A DNA stretch of 64,000 nucleotides from NCBI RefSeq assembly GCF_009727055.1, contig NC_052357.1, forward strand, positions 83,118,156 to 83,182,155, given 5' to 3'. The DNA is from Benincasa hispida. Lineage: Eukaryota; Streptophyta; Magnoliopsida; Cucurbitales; Cucurbitaceae. A program made the position numbers and the translations under genes. This document shows, piece after piece, positions 1 through 12,640 of the stretch. The notes under the pieces are model-generated. The model saw only the letters and a list, made by a program, of their open reading frames with translations, was not told the DNA's origin and ran no database searches. Every line of letters starts with the position of its first letter. Position 1 is the first letter of the stretch.

Positions 1-640
1 CCCCAAACACTTCCAATTGCCAAACAATAGACCCAACCTTATGTGGGACACTAAATTTCAAGGGTTAAAACCCTATCCATGCTGACAAAAGCAGCTACTG
101 CCTTATAACATCATGCGAGCGTTAGGCTTATGTATGTCACTAGCGTTGCGACGTTCTCTCGGGGCATTTTGGTCATTTTTACTCCCTTGAAGCCTGGATG
201 CTCAAATCAACTTAAATTTGCTTCATATTAACCTCGTTTATCTCCAAATAGATAATTCTACCACTTGATTGCTCGATGCCTACAAAAAAAGATAATAAAC
301 CCATAAAATCCAACAACGAGTCCAAATTAAGCTAGAAACGATAACTCTTTTTTAGAGCGATCAATAGGGTGGCTAAAAAGGGCAAGACCGTAAGGTCATC
401 TTCCACTATTTCCTCATCCACAACCAAGATAGCTCCATTTTGAAGTTTTGTACAATAACCTACGGATGATGAGCCTCAGAAATTCATGTTTCACACCCTC
501 CCTTCAGTATAACGGACTTCTGTTCCCACTCATCCGTCAGTTAAAGGAACGAGCCTTCTTCTATGTCTATTGCCACAGCAGTTGGTGATGTGCCTACAGT
601 AATGTCTCAGCAATTACATGATATTAGTACATCCATTGTT
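1..640. other. Gene-free stretch with Athila-LTR-like piece
   Basis: No coding region is supported here. Positions about 130-180, read on the minus strand, resemble the start of the Athila-type LTR at 19057-19160: both have a 'tgaccaaaat.ccccc'-like string near a GTTGC-rich motif. The stretch may therefore be a decayed minus-oriented LTR piece. Neither boundary is visible, and the resemblance is short. Confidence 0.3.
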
Positions 641-675
641 GTTTTCTGCACTCAGTTTTTGAGGTTCATGATGCT

Positions 676-1215
676 AAGTATTTGATCCATACAGGATACA
701 CTATCTCCAATTTTCAGATTGATAAGGATTCTAGGAAAACCATATCAAGATTAGTGTTCACTCTTAACGAAGGTGCTATAGTATGGTGTAACATCAAGCA
801 AGGTTGTATTACTGACTCTACCATGGAGGTAGAGTATGTAGCTGCTTGTGAAGCTACTAAAGAAGTTGCCTGGCTTAGGAAGTTTTTGACAAATTTGAAA
901 GTTGTTCCAAACATGTCAATGGCCCCACCCTATATTGTGATAATAGTAGTGTTATGGCAAACTCCAACGAGCCTCGAAGCCACAAACGAGGAAAGCACAT
1001 CAAGTGCAAGTATCATCTTATTAGGAAAATTATGCAACGGAAAGATGTGATTGTCATGAAGATCACTTTGGAGCACAACATTGCTAATCTTTTTCAAAGG
1101 CTCTCACGGCTAAGGGTTTTTAGAGTCACCTGGAGAGTCTGGGTCTACGGGATATGCATTATCTTTTCCAGGGCAAATGAGAGATTTTTTGAGGTATATG
1201 AGATGCCTTAGTTTA
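676..1215 (+). pseudogene. Ty1/copia RNase H fragment
   Basis: This is the C-terminal end of a copia polyprotein (RNase H domain), which removes the RNA strand of the RNA/DNA hybrid during retrotransposition. The order GY..SNFQ.DKDSRK, then FTLNEGA, STMEVEYVAACEA, EVAWLRKFLT and, after a frameshift near 930, SNEPRSHKRGKHI and HNIANLF is the standard copia RNase H order. The acidic residue expected at GYTDSD is replaced (GYTISN), while the Glu of STMEVEY remains. At least two frameshifts break it. Nothing upstream of the RNase H is recognisable, so the element is truncated at 5'. A polypurine tract and an LTR follow directly, marking this as the 3' end of a plus-strand element. Confidence 0.85.
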
Positions 1216-1264
1216 TTGTATTGTACTTTATAGTGTATTTTATACTATACACCCCAATCACTTT

Positions 1265-1280
1265 AAGACAAGTGAGAGAT
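1265..1280 (+). other. Polypurine tract of copia element
   Basis: The purine-rich string aagacaagtgagagat lies directly before an LTR starting TGTTAG. This is the usual place for the plus-strand primer of copia retrotransposons, and the spacing from the RNase H fragment agrees. Confidence 0.7.
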
Positions 1281-3050
1281 TGTTAGATTTAGTGTCCTCA
1301 ATCTTGTTCATCTTATAGTTTGTAATTTGTAAATACAAATTATATATTTAATAAAAATAAGAAGTATTTTATTTGAAATTTAGATAGCATTAACTCAATG
1401 CAATAAACTAAGATCCAAGGTTATTTAATGAACTTGAATAGTATATGGTAGACATATAGGTGGATCATGGTCAAGTAATAACCTAAAAGGTCTACAGTAT
1501 ATGGTTAAGGTTGGGTGTCTTATCCTGGTGACACTATGGATACGCAACTCTGTAATTGTTACAGACAATATGATTCATATTGTTCATGTGGAGACATGTG
1601 AATGGGGGTATCTTGTATAAAAAAAGTTTATATAAGATCGAACCACGAAATGATTAGTTTCTCAATATAACACCGTTGCTTGAAGAAACTAACTTTTTAC
1701 TAGGATTACCATAGGTAACTTGACCTTAATCCTAAGTGAGTCATGAACTTCTTTCTATGATGGCAATTCTTTGATATGTATGAGTGAGGATGGTCAATTT
1801 CACCGACTCAAAATGGCTACCATTTGGAGGATTTGTCAGAGTAGGAAACTGGGAACACAATTACACAAGATGAAATTCACTCATTCCCATCGTTAGGGAA
1901 AGTAGTGAATTGCTCCCTTAATAGCTAGTTTTGGGTCTTGAACAATGAGGCTTCACTCTTTCATTGGTCTGAGAGAGTTAGTTTATAATTGGGTTATAAA
2001 TTGATTGTTCATTAGAGGAATTAATGGGATTTAAGAAGCTAGATGCAACTACATGGGTAAATGGTAATTTTGACCCAATTGTAGTTATGAGTAATTTATG
2101 AAGGGTCAACTTACTGTTGATTGGTTATATCGACCAGATACATAAATATATCTACAGTGTGAATAGTGCAGTTTTCGGTCTAATGAATGTTGATTAATCC
2201 AATTAAAGAGTTTAGTTAATTAATCTCGTATCATTAGAGCTTCTAATTTGTAGGTCCACCAGGTCACCTTGTTAGCTCACTAAAGATAAAAACAAGGAAT
2301 AATTGTTTTTAGAATAATTTGAATTATTCAAATTATTTATAGAAATTTAAGTAATTAATTATAATAATATGATTAATATAATGTATAATGTATAATGTAT
2401 ATTAATACATTATAATATATAGTTAAATATGATTTATAATTAAAACTATATAACATGTGAGAGAAAAATATTTGAATGAGATTCAAATATTATATATAAA
2501 TATGATTTATACTATAGATTAATATTTAATATGAATTTGGTTCATATTAAAACTATAAGTTATAAGAGGAAGTTGCATTATAATATGATTATTAATGCAT
2601 ATAATATGGTTTATTAATAGTTATTTAACCATATTATAAATATTATATTAATCTAATATTGAAAATAACTCCCCAGCAGAACGTGAGAGGGAGTTAAGAG
2701 GTAACTCCCTTTCTCTCCCCCTTCCCTTATCTGTGTTGTTGAGGAAAAAAAAAGAAAAAGAAAAAGAAAACATAGTACAAAAGAATTGGAAAAATATACA
2801 GACTTCTCTCACTCTCTCAATCTTTCTGATAATTCCCTTTACCAAAAACTCTTTTGGAGCCTACACTTTCATCTTCCTTGTTTCCCTAAACAAGGTCTCT
2901 GCTTGGTGGGGTCCAACTTGGAGGAAAAGTTTCTTCTGATTTTAAAGTAGTATTGTTTGTAATCTCAGATGGGATTCTCGTGAAGTTTTGTGATTCGTCA
3001 AGAGTGAGTTTCTTTCTCCCTCAATTCTATGTAGAAATCATGTTAGGAGT
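1281..3050 (+). repeat. Copia-type LTR (3' LTR), right end unresolved
   Basis: The LTR starts TGTTAGATTTAGTGTCC right after the polypurine tract. It carries blocks shared by the other copia-type LTRs in this window: a 'ggtgtcttatcctggtgacacta' type block near 1515, a 'gagagagtta' block near 1970, 'attgttcattagagg' near 2005 and 'atatctacagtg' near 2145. The stretch 2290-2640 is very AT-rich. No clear ...CA end was found, so the right border at about 3050 is approximate. Confidence 0.6.
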
Positions 3051-3129
3051 TCAATGTTTATCCTGTTTTGATGCATTTTTCCTTCTTAATTTTTTGGTGT
3101 ACAAACTAAATTCAAACTGTACAACGTTC

Positions 3130-3370
3130 ACACACTTCCCCAGAGAATTACGTTCCTTTAGGCTTGTCCTCAATGATTGGCTCCTTCAACACATGCCTTT
3201 GCCAGTGATTGACTCCTTCGATACATGCCTTTGCCAATGATTGACTTGGCCAACACCTCCACGCCATGCCCCATGCTTACCAATGCATGGCTCCTCCAAT
3301 GCATCAACGCATACGTTGCATTCTTTAAAATACTTAGCCAAAAATTTTCATGCGAACTCCCTTTATGTGT
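3130..3370. repeat. Degenerate 'caacgcatg' repeat segment
   Basis: Short imperfect repeats built around acatgcctttgcca and caacgcatg. The same wording fills the gypsy LTRs at 6831-9035 and 30167-32770, so this is probably a small fragment of that LTR family. The exact limits cannot be set. Confidence 0.35.
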
Positions 3371-4308
3371 AACCTCCTTTCAAGGCCTAGTTTAGCCTTC
3401 TCTAGGCCTAACACTTAGTCAAATTCTTCTTCTAGTCCTAACCTTGATAAATTTTATGTCTAATCAACAAAGGTTAAATTCACTAAGTATCTTAAGGCAT
3501 ACAAACATCAAAGTTAGCTTAAATTTAGAGATATTTAGGAACTTAAATTTTAGGGTTTACAGTTAAACTGACATTTTTACTAAGTCTTGCATAAGTCAAA
3601 GTTCATCTTGTTTAATGCATGCATATTACATTGCTTAAATTTGATTAAGCATTTAAGTAGAAGAAATCAACTGCTTGAGAGAGTAAGTGATTGTGAAACT
3701 CATTAAATAATTAAAGAATAGCTTTAGAGATAAAGTTAGCCTTTTTTCTGAAATTAACTCAAATATGCATCCTAAAAAAAGGGTATTGCGGTTTAAAAAT
3801 ACTGAGAAGGGAGTTTTTTTTATCTTATGAGTTAATGACATGAACGCATGACATAAGCATTACTTAGGAATATGTTAGTAAATCTTTCTCAACTCTGCTT
3901 TATTCATTGATATTTCCTTCATATTTCACGCATGTTATTTCATTATGTCTGCAATTTTCATAACGATTTTCACTTCCACAACCATTTCACACATTATTGC
4001 TCATTATTGCTTACACCGTTCACTAGTGTACGCTTTCACCACATTTGTACTTAGTCTAATTAGTTTAGCTGTATAAAACATTCTCGACGTATAATTAAGA
4101 TTTCATTGCATTAAAATCGGGCATTAAGCTCAAAGGCATCTTAGTCGATTGTTCCGGTGTTTGACCCTGAACTTATCAGGACTCTATTTTAACTTATACT
4201 TGGGTCTTAATAGAGAAAACATTGCGTTTAACTTAGATTATTCATTTTATTTATTAATTAAATCATGGCATAAGGCTACAATTTCTTTAACCATACTAAA
4301 CGTAACAA
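3371..4308 (+). repeat. Probable 5' LTR of Athila-type gypsy element
   Basis: Non-coding sequence ending in ...acgtaaca, a few bases before a primer-binding-like site and about 130 bases before the gag region. Its position makes it the likely 5' LTR of the decayed Athila element. The left end was not found, and no matching 3' LTR was recognised in the window. Confidence 0.4.
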
Positions 4309-4313
4309 GTTTT

Positions 4314-4335
4314 TGGCAATGTTGTCGAGGATTGA
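4314..4335 (+). other. Decayed primer binding site, tRNA-Asp type
   Basis: The string tggcaatgttgtcgagga closely follows the plant gypsy (Athila/Tat) primer site TGGCGCCGTTGCCGGGGA. Most differences are C-to-T or G-to-A changes at CpG or CCG-like sites, as expected from methylated-cytosine decay. It lies between the presumed LTR end and gag. Confidence 0.6.
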
Positions 4336-4439
4336 CGGTAACTAATTTGTGTTTGACATTGTGTTTCTTATTTTTGCAGGTACTTGATCATAGAAGTATC
4401 GCATGCTTGACTGAGAAGCATTGCAAAAAATTATATGAG

Positions 4440-6640
4440 TGAAGGCATTGTCTTTGTATGACCATGAGGTTGAGAGGACTTTTTAAAGACGGATCAGATC
4501 GAATCAGAAAATAAGACAAAGAAATAGAGCTCAAGCCATAGGAAACCAACAAAATAAACCAGTGATACCGAATGCAGACAATAATGCAGCCAATATTACG
4601 GTCAATAATGTGATTGATAATGCATTAGTGCAAGCTAACCCCATACTTCTTGCCAATAATAGAAACAGACCCATTTGGGATTACGCTTCGCCAATTTATA
4701 CGATTTCTCACCTGGAGTCGTGCATCTTACATTTGATGGGGCCAGGTTTGAGATGAAGTCCATAATGCTTCAAATGATCTAGATAGTTGGACATTTTCGA
4801 GGTGTGTTAGGTGAAGACCCCTATGCACATCTAAAAAGCTTTATTGAAATTTGAAATACTTTCATGCTACCAAACATTACTGTCAAGGAAATCTGGTTGT
4901 CTCTATTACCATTCTCTTTATGAGATGAAGTGAGGCAGTTGGCATCCTTGCTTAAGCCAAGCGAGATTACAACCTGGGATCAAATGGTAGAAAAGTTCAT
5001 GAAGAAATACTTCCCTCCCATGAAGAACACAAGAACACAAAAAAGAGAAGAGAAATTTCAAACTTTCAACAAAGGGACATAGAAACACTAAGTGGCGCAT
5101 GAGCAAGGTTCAAAAGGTTAGTAAGAAATGTTATGCACAATGGTCTTTCAAATTTTTTGCAAATGGAAATCTTTTACAATGGCTTAAACAAAACATCACA
5201 AACAACAGCAAATGTTACTACTGCAGAAGGTCTGTTAGATAAGACTTACACTGAAGCAAAAGATATTCTGGATCGAATTTCACGAAATCATGACAATTGG
5301 AAGGACATTGGTTATGGCTCTAGGTCAAGTAAAAGAGGAAATAACAAAGGAAAGTTGGGAATGACACATTCTCAAACACTTGTAATCCTGGTTAGAGAAA
5401 CCACCCTAATTTTTCATGGGGTGGAAATCAGTAGTCTCACGCAGACCTACAAGGCGGAAAATAAATGAATTGAGGTGGATTGTTGGGTTCCATCAAAGTC
5501 ATCCAAGGAACCAACAAATGCATAATTTATCGCAAAAATCTCCAAGTTCCTCATCTCCACTAGAGAATCTTATGAAGGAATACATGTAGAAAAATGATGC
5601 CTTTTTGCAAAGCTAGGCATCATCAATCCGAAACTTAGAACTCTAGATTGGACAACTTGCTAACGAATTAAAAAATAGACCATATGGAACTTTGCCTAAT
5701 AATACTGTAGTCCCACATCAGGGAAAGAATTGTGTTAAGCAGTGACACTAAGAAGCGGAAAGCTAATAATTGAAAGGCCAAAAAGAAGTAAACTAGTAGC
5801 TAAACCAACAAATGAACAAACCAACAAGTCCATTGATTAGCAAACAAAGCAACCAACCAATGTAAAACGCGAAGATACATGAGTCGACGTAAGAAAAGTA
5901 AGATGATGAAAGTAGAAAACACATCTGTGAGCGCTACAACTTCAAGTGCATCACCTGAGATGTGTTCACAACCACCTTGCCCTCAAAGATTGAAGAAAAA
6001 GAATGACGAATGTCAGTTTCGATGTTTCCTGGATGTACTAAAGCAATTGTATATGAACATTCCACTAGTTGAAGCACTATAAACATTCCGCTAGTTGAAG
6101 CATTGGAGTAGATGCCTTCTTATGTGAAGTTTCTGAAAGATATACTCTATAAGAAGAGGAGGTTAGAAGAATTTAAAATTGTGGCACTAACACAAGAATG
6201 TAGTGTCATGCTTCAAGAGAACATCCCAACAAAAATGAAAGACCCTGGGAGCTTCACAATCCCACGTTCTATCGGAGGCATTAACATAAGACAAGCTCTA
6301 TGCAACTTAGGGACAAGTATAAATATGAGGCCTCTTTCTGTCTTTAAGAAGTTATGAATTGGTGAAACAAGGCCAATAACAGTGACTTTACAGTTGGCAG
6401 ATCGGTTTATAATGCATCTAGAGGGTAAAGTCAAAGATATGTTGGTAAAGGCTGATAAGTTCATTTTGCCCACAAACTTCATAATCCTAGATTATAAAGC
6501 AGACAGAGACGTGCTCATAATTTTGGGCAGGGTGAACGTTGATCGATGTTCACAAAGCAAAAATAACCATGAGGGTTAACGCACAACAAGTGAAATTCAA
6601 TGTTCTCAAGGCATTGGAATACCCTGATTAACTAGCATAG
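4440..6640 (+). pseudogene. Athila-type gypsy gag and protease, decayed
   Basis: Remains of the Athila gag-protease ORF. Gag builds the virus-like particle and protease cleaves the polyprotein. Recognisable gag strings are NNRNRPIWDYASP (about 4650), GEDPYAHLKSFIE (about 4810), the segment TTWDQMVEKFMKKYFPP (about 4970) and IFYNGLNKTSQTT (about 5170). The protease part runs from about 6110 (PSYVKFLKDIL) through DPGSFTIPRSIGG, CNLGTSINMRPLSVFKKL and LQLADRFI to FIILDYKADRDV. The catalytic motif is CNLGTS where the family has CDLGAS, so the active Asp is lost. Many in-frame stops and frameshifts occur throughout. No RT or integrase follows. At 6831 the sequence turns into an unrelated gypsy LTR. 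Confidence 0.85.
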
Positions 6641-7061
6641 GTCATATGATTGACATAGAAGAAAGTTTGGAATATGAAGAAGGCTTCGACAGTGATCCGG
6701 ACAGTGAAGATGAGGAGTTTGGCGCACAACAAGCTGAATCATGTTGTGCTACAGGAATTCCATAGGAACCTTGAGCCTCTTGAGTTAGATAGTACTATTT
6801 ATCATATACATAACAGAAATTGTCCTCTGTTGTAACACCCAGACCCTCACAAGATTCCTCGATTGAGAAAAGAACTCAGACTTGAAGTCTTGGAAGGGAA
6901 AGGTTTTACTAAGTACCTAAACTATGCTTTGGAAGAAGTAAAAGTACTTAGGATAATTTCTAAGTGTTGGAGGATAGCAATTTGAAGTCAGAATTTTGGC
7001 TAAGTATGTAAACCATGCTATGAACTCATAGCATAGTAGGAAAATTGGCCAAGTTTTCAAA

Positions 7062-7224
7062 CTATGTTATAAATTTAGACTATGCTATGAACTTGGACTA
7101 TGCTATGAACTTGGACTATGTCGTGAACTTGACAATGCTGTGAACTTAAGACTATGCTATGAACTTGGCTATGCTGTGAACTTGGACTATGCTATGAACT
7201 TAGACTATGCTGTGAACTTGAAGA
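7062..7224. repeat. 18-bp-type tandem repeat in gypsy LTR
   Basis: About nine imperfect units of TATGCTATGAACTTGGAC, with unit length varying by a few bases and frequent CTATGAA/CTGTGAA alternation. It lies in the first part of gypsy LTR G. No coding role is seen. Confidence 0.8.
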
Positions 7225-7304
7225 AATTCCAAGGCATAGTTGGACATTTCTCAAGGCATAAGTTGGCCTAAGTACGTGAAGAGTTGGCTAAGTGTTAAAA
7301 GGAA

Positions 7305-7460
7305 TTAAACTCATAGCATAGTTGAATAAGAAAACTCATAGCATAGTTGGGTAAGAAAACTCACAACATAGTTGAGTAAGAAAAGTCATAGCATAATTGA
7401 GGGAGTTCATATTCATAGCATAAACTCGTAGCATAGTTAAGAAGTTCAACTCATTGCATA
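7305..7460. repeat. 25-bp-type tandem repeat in gypsy LTR
   Basis: Four to five imperfect units built on actcatagcatagttg followed by rgtaagaaa. It is related in wording (inverted 'tatgctatga') to the array at 7062-7224, so the two arrays together give the LTR inverted-repeat potential. Confidence 0.75.
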
Positions 7461-9035
7461 AAAGACCATGTTGGACGCATAGTGTGAAAATTTTGCTAGA
7501 GTTGTATGCATAGGGGATTAGTTGGGCATATAGAAGACCTCCGAGTAACCCTAGTTGAACAACTTGGATGCATGAAGAAGCTATCTTGGACATATGGAAG
7601 ACATCTTGAAAACCATGCTGCGAACATAAGAAACTATGCTATGAACATGAGGAACTATGCTATGAACTTTAAGGGATTCCAAGTTGGTCTAGGAAAGTGA
7701 AGAATTGACTAAGTACAAAAGATATGAGGAGTAGAGACTTAACCTTGGATAAGACATTTCAAGTGGAACATATTGTAGGAGGAGAAGGAAGTCTTGCGCA
7801 TACAAGGGTAAGATTGGACATGTTGGGCACATATTAGGAGGTTTTGGATGCACAGGAATTGTTGTTTTGAGACGTTTAAGATTAAATGAACACATAAAGA
7901 AAGAATTGGTTTAGTGTTGGAAGACTATGCATTGAACCATGCACAACCAAGTGGAAGAATTGGGGTTGGACGCATAATCCTAGGAAGTTGGATGCATGAG
8001 CAACCTAGGTTGAAAATTTGGCTGTGTTCGACCACTTAGGACACAACAAGTGAAAAAACCCTAGAAAAATTAAAGGTTGGGCACATAGGTGGCGAAGTGG
8101 GCACATAGTTGGACGATTTTGGACACTTAGGACATAAACCATGCCATAAGAAGGAAACTAGATTAAAAAAATGAAGGATTGAAGGAGTTAAACACATGAA
8201 AGGGGAAGACCATATGCTCAATAGGTTACCTATGTGTTGAAGTGGAAGTAAGCTCGGGAAGTAATATTAGGAGAATGACGAGATGTGATACGTGGCTCAA
8301 TCAAATAAAATATTAACTAACCAAAGTAGGAGGTGGAAGCATACATGCGTTAAACAAAGAAGAATGTGACACATCAAACATGTGGTGGCAAAGAGTAGGT
8401 GGTGGTTCAATATGGGGAAGACACCTAAAATTCATACAAGTAGGAGGTGTCATGCACCGAGGGTTGTAGAGGGTGACTAAGATAACTTTCTAAAGCCTAT
8501 AAATACTCCAGAGAGGATATCATATCACCTCACAATTCAAAAGTTTCTTGAAAAAGACTCAAAAGGGAAGTGGTTGGGGAAAAGTTGGAGTGACCATGCG
8601 TTGAAGATCTCGTCTATGCGTTGAAGAGGATCAACTATGTGCCCAACTGACCTGAGGAATGCAACCATGCACTCAAATGAGTTTGAAGTGAGCTGAGAAG
8701 ATAGACCATGCAATCAACAAGGTAGACCATGCGTCCAACTGGCTTGAGGAAGTAATCATGCGTCCAACTGGTGCTAAGGAAGGTTATCATGCATCCACAA
8801 CTGTCCTAGGGTGTTCAAAGGCCTAGTTTCATATCAGTCGGAGTTGATATGTTGAGTTTAGGGCCAAGAAGGTATTCTAAGGTTATTTTAGTTCTAAACA
8901 TAGGATTCTAAGCTAAAATTAAGCTAATGCAGGCCCATCCGAGGAAGAACCAGGAAAACCAAGAAGTTTAAAAAGGAGAAAACACCTATTGATGAACTGT
9001 GAGTGGTTTACTTTCAAATGTATGGTTAAATCTTT

Positions 9036-12010
9036 ATACATATATGATATTGTATATAGATTTGATTGTGCTATCAAATATTATATTCCAAGATAAAAAG
9101 CTTGCTTCAATCTAAAAATGGACCGATTAAGCCTGTAAACATTATGCTATTGACCTTGGGTTATGAATCCCTCAGGCTGCTCCATATAAATGGTCTCCTG
9201 AAGATTGCTATTTAGAAAAGCAGTCTTGACGTCCATTTGTCAAATCTCATAGTCATAATATGAGGCAATAGATAGGAGATCTAGATAGACTTCAACATGG
9301 CAACAGGTGAGAAAGTCTCTTCATAGTCGACTCCCTCAACTTGGGTATAACTCTTTACCACAAGTCTAGCCTTGAAGTTTTGCACTTTCCCATCAACACC
9401 ATATTTTCTCTTGTAGATCCATTTGCAACCCATAGGTTTTATCCCATCAGTTTGATCTACAAGACCCTAAATAGAATTGAAGTAGAGATCCATAGATTTT
9501 ATCCACTCATCTTTGTCAATATCCTCCATTGTCTTCTTGTAAAACAATGGATCCTCAACATCTCCGTCAGCTATGATAGTTAGGGTTTCTATTAAACCCA
9601 TATAACGAACAGGTAGATTCGCAATCCTCCCATTACATCGAAGTTCCCTCAACACTTGAGGTGGATGTGACCTACTAGATGAACCAACTTCAACAACTCT
9701 TGCTGAGGTATTGTGTTCTTCAACAACTCTTGTTAAAGGTTCAACAGTTTCATTGGAAAGCCTACTCAACACAATCCTACTGCAATGTTGATGCTCTCTT
9801 ATTTGGTCCTCTTCTAAAAATGTAGTATTTTTCGACACAAACACCTTATTATCCTTAATATCATAGAAGTAACCACCTCTCGTTCCTTTAAGGTAACCTG
9901 CAAATAGGCATAATTTTGAACGAGGTTTCAATTTCTTAGGATTTGCATCAAGCACATGTGCTGGACATCCCCAAATCCCAAAATGGTGTAAACTACCTTT
10001 ACGACCATTTCATAATTCCAAAGGTGTTCTAGTAACACTTTTGGATAGAACATAGTTCAAAATGTAAGTTGCAGTATATACTGTGTAACCCCAAAATGAG
10101 TCCGGTAAGGAAGCATAACTCATCATAGACGAACCATGTCCAACAGGATTCGATTTCTCCTTTTTGATACACCATTCTACTGAGGTGTATTGGGTGCAGA
10201 GAGTTGGGATACAATTCCATATTCTGTCAAATAGTTTTGGAATTTTAAATCCAAATACTCTCCACCTCGATCAAATCGATGTTTTAATGGTTTTATTCAA
10301 TGTGTTTTTAACTTTAGCCTTTTACTTCTTGAACTTTTCAAGACTTATGTTGCATTAAATAAACATACCCATACCTAGAATAATCATCAGTAAATGTGAT
10401 GAAATATTATAATCCTCTTTTTGCCTTAACATTCATCGGACCACGGAGGTCTGAATGTACAAGTTTTAAGGGTTCTTTGGCTCTGTGACCTTTTCTAGTA
10501 AAAGATCTTTTAGTCATTTTGCCTTCAAGGCATGACTCAAATACAAGTAAAAAATTTTCTTCTAACTCGCTTAGAAGTTCATTCTTGACCAGTCTCTCAA
10601 TCCTATTGAGATTTATGTGTCCTAATCTTAGGTGTCAACGATGGACATTTTTTTTTGGAGAAATTTTAAGTCTTTTATTATGAGTTATCGCAGTTTTAAA
10701 TATTTCAGTGTTCAAGACTACTTTAGTTGCTAACGATCTTAGCACATAAAGATTATCTTCCAGCTTAGCATAATAAAATTCTATACTATTCTTAGAAATA
10801 AATGCTTTATTCATAGAAAAATGTACGAAATATTTTTGTTCAATCATACTTTATAGAAATTAAGTTCCTCTTTAAATCAGAAACAACGAATACATTTTTT
10901 GATAAAATATATCTAATCTGTAAAGTAAGCCAGAATCCTCCCACTGACATAGCTGAGACGATGTGCCCAGTTCCAACTCGCATCGTCATTTCTCCAACCT
11001 CCTGTTGCTGCCAGGAACTAATTCTATGAAATGAAGAACAAATATGATTGGTGCCTAAATCTATTATCCAAGTTGAATCATCATTCTCCAATAAACGAGT
11101 CTCCAAAATAAGTAAATCATATTTACCTTGCTTGGCCTTTTTCTTGTTTGCCAAGTATTTGGGACAATTCCTCTTACAGTATCCCTCATGGTTGCAATGG
11201 AAACATATTCCTTTTGCAGCATTGACTTTCCTTCTCTTCTGAGCAGCAGCTGGTGGGTTAGCTTTCCCCTTTCTACCTTTCTTATTCTTTCACTGTTTTT
11301 GTGTCGAAAGAAGAAGGCACAAACTTAGTTTCAGAGGTTAAACCTCTGTAGAACTATGAAGCAAAATTTACCTCACCCTTTTGTTCCTTGGATTTCATCA
11401 AGGATTGAAATGTCTGTAGCTCGTTGAGTAAGGTGGTCAGATTGTAATCAATACTGTTCATAACAGCATTGCTAAGGAACTGTAGGAAACTTTCAAGTAA
11501 AGATTCCAGGATGATGCTAACCTGACTGGTCGATGATTGACCCATTCATCTCCGCCACATTGAAGTGGACCATCATATTAAGAACATGTTCTCTAATAAA
11601 TACCCCCTCTTGTATATAGATTGAAGATGTTTCTCAGAACGTCACGTTTGAGTTGTACAAACAGTTGTCCGAACATCCCCCGTAGGGACTTCACATTGAT
11701 CTCACGGACAGTTATCATAGGCTCATGCTTATTAGTCAAGACTTCAGAAAGGCTTGCCAAGATATACACTTGGGCCTTCTTATATGCCCGTATCCAATGC
11801 TTGTATGCCTCCGGATGTTTTAAGGAGCATTTGGAGTGGGAATAGGAGAACAATCCTCTATAAGGACAAATCCCAGGTCATCAATGATTAAAATCATGTT
11901 GATTGTATTTTTTCATGTAGTATAATTTTCGTCGGTAAGTTTGTTGGTGGCGAGTAAATTTAGCGTTGCGAAAGTCATAATAAAAAAATTGCTGAAACAT
12001 ATAATTTACT
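9036..12010 (-). pseudogene. Ty1/copia gag-pol, 3' truncated
   Basis: Minus-strand copia polyprotein read from 12010 down. Gag comes first (LTDENYTT, IDDLGFVLIEDC, then KHEPMITVREI near 11720). A zinc knuckle CFHCNHEGYCKRNC (about 11200) has Tyr where His is expected. The protease motif is WIIDLGTNH (about 11065) instead of the family's DSGATNH. Integrase covers about 10850-10000 (HLRLGHINLNRIERL, then a DLRGPM block). Its C-terminal part with KLKPRSKLCLFAGYLKGTRG lies near 9930, and RT N-terminal blocks (QPEGFITQG, RSIFRLKQA) near 9100. It ends inside RT at about 9036, with several stops and frameshifts. The same family recurs at 676-1215 and 49812-51075. Primer site, leader and 5' LTR lie upstream at 12011-15718. 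Confidence 0.88.
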
Positions 12011-12394
12011 TAAATTATTATTCAAGCATTACCCATTTGGAAAACCAATCAAATTTAACAAAATAATATAATGCACCCTATGTGACATATTTTTTGCAAT
12101 GATGTTTTAGTGAGGCAGGATAAAAGCCACCGTAAGGTGACCGAGTACCCCTTCACTGAAATGAGACCATCTCAACCATTATATAGAACAACTCCTTGTT
12201 ACTGTAAATATCAACCACCATTGTTTGGTCCAGAAATAGTTAACTTGCTTAACATTTTCTTGTAAGTGTAATCCTTTATTTTAGATTCTAGAGTTCCTCC
12301 CCAATATGCCAACCATAAGGAAAAATCGATTAGGGCAAAAACTAAAGCAATCCTATCCATTTATGGAGTTTGAGTAAAAACTCATGCAAATTTC

Positions 12395-12640
12395 ATATGT
12401 AGGGGGACATAAGCAAAGGTGTCTTGAGGCCGAGCATGAAACTTTACTACAAACTAATGAGAGAGATCGTAGGATGTGTTGACACAAGTTCCGCTCCCAC
12501 TTACTATAAACACTCTCTGCATTCACCTTGGTTTGACCTATACAAACACTACCCATAGTGGGACACAAGCAAAGGTGCCTCGAGATCGAGTATAGATCTC
12601 ACGGTGTGAACTTATTGGGAGAAACGTGAAAAAGGAAAAA
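12395..12640. repeat. Duplicated leader block, two imperfect copies
   Basis: Two copies, near 12398-12440 and 12559-12600, share ggacayaagcaaaggtg followed by a 'gag.ccgagyat' stretch. They lie about 160 bases apart, 400-600 bases upstream of gag on the minus strand, a region where packaging or translation signals can sit. The function is unknown. Confidence 0.6.

Larger units (their letters stand above)
6831..9035 (+). repeat. Gypsy LTR (family G), 3' end truncated
   Basis: It begins TGTAACACCCAGACCC, a typical gypsy LTR start. Its later part (about 8280-9030) matches, as reverse complement, the solo LTR at 30540-31680: same order, including the 'aggaggtg', 'catgcgtt' and 'ggattctaagc' blocks. 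The last 370 or so bases of that LTR are missing here. The sequence switches at about 9035 to a minus-strand copia RT. The LTR interrupts or abuts the Athila protease remains. Confidence 0.65.

Noticed and set aside
11593..11845. Plus-strand open frame opposite copia gag
   Set aside because: Antisense of the gag reading frame, which matches a known family on minus.
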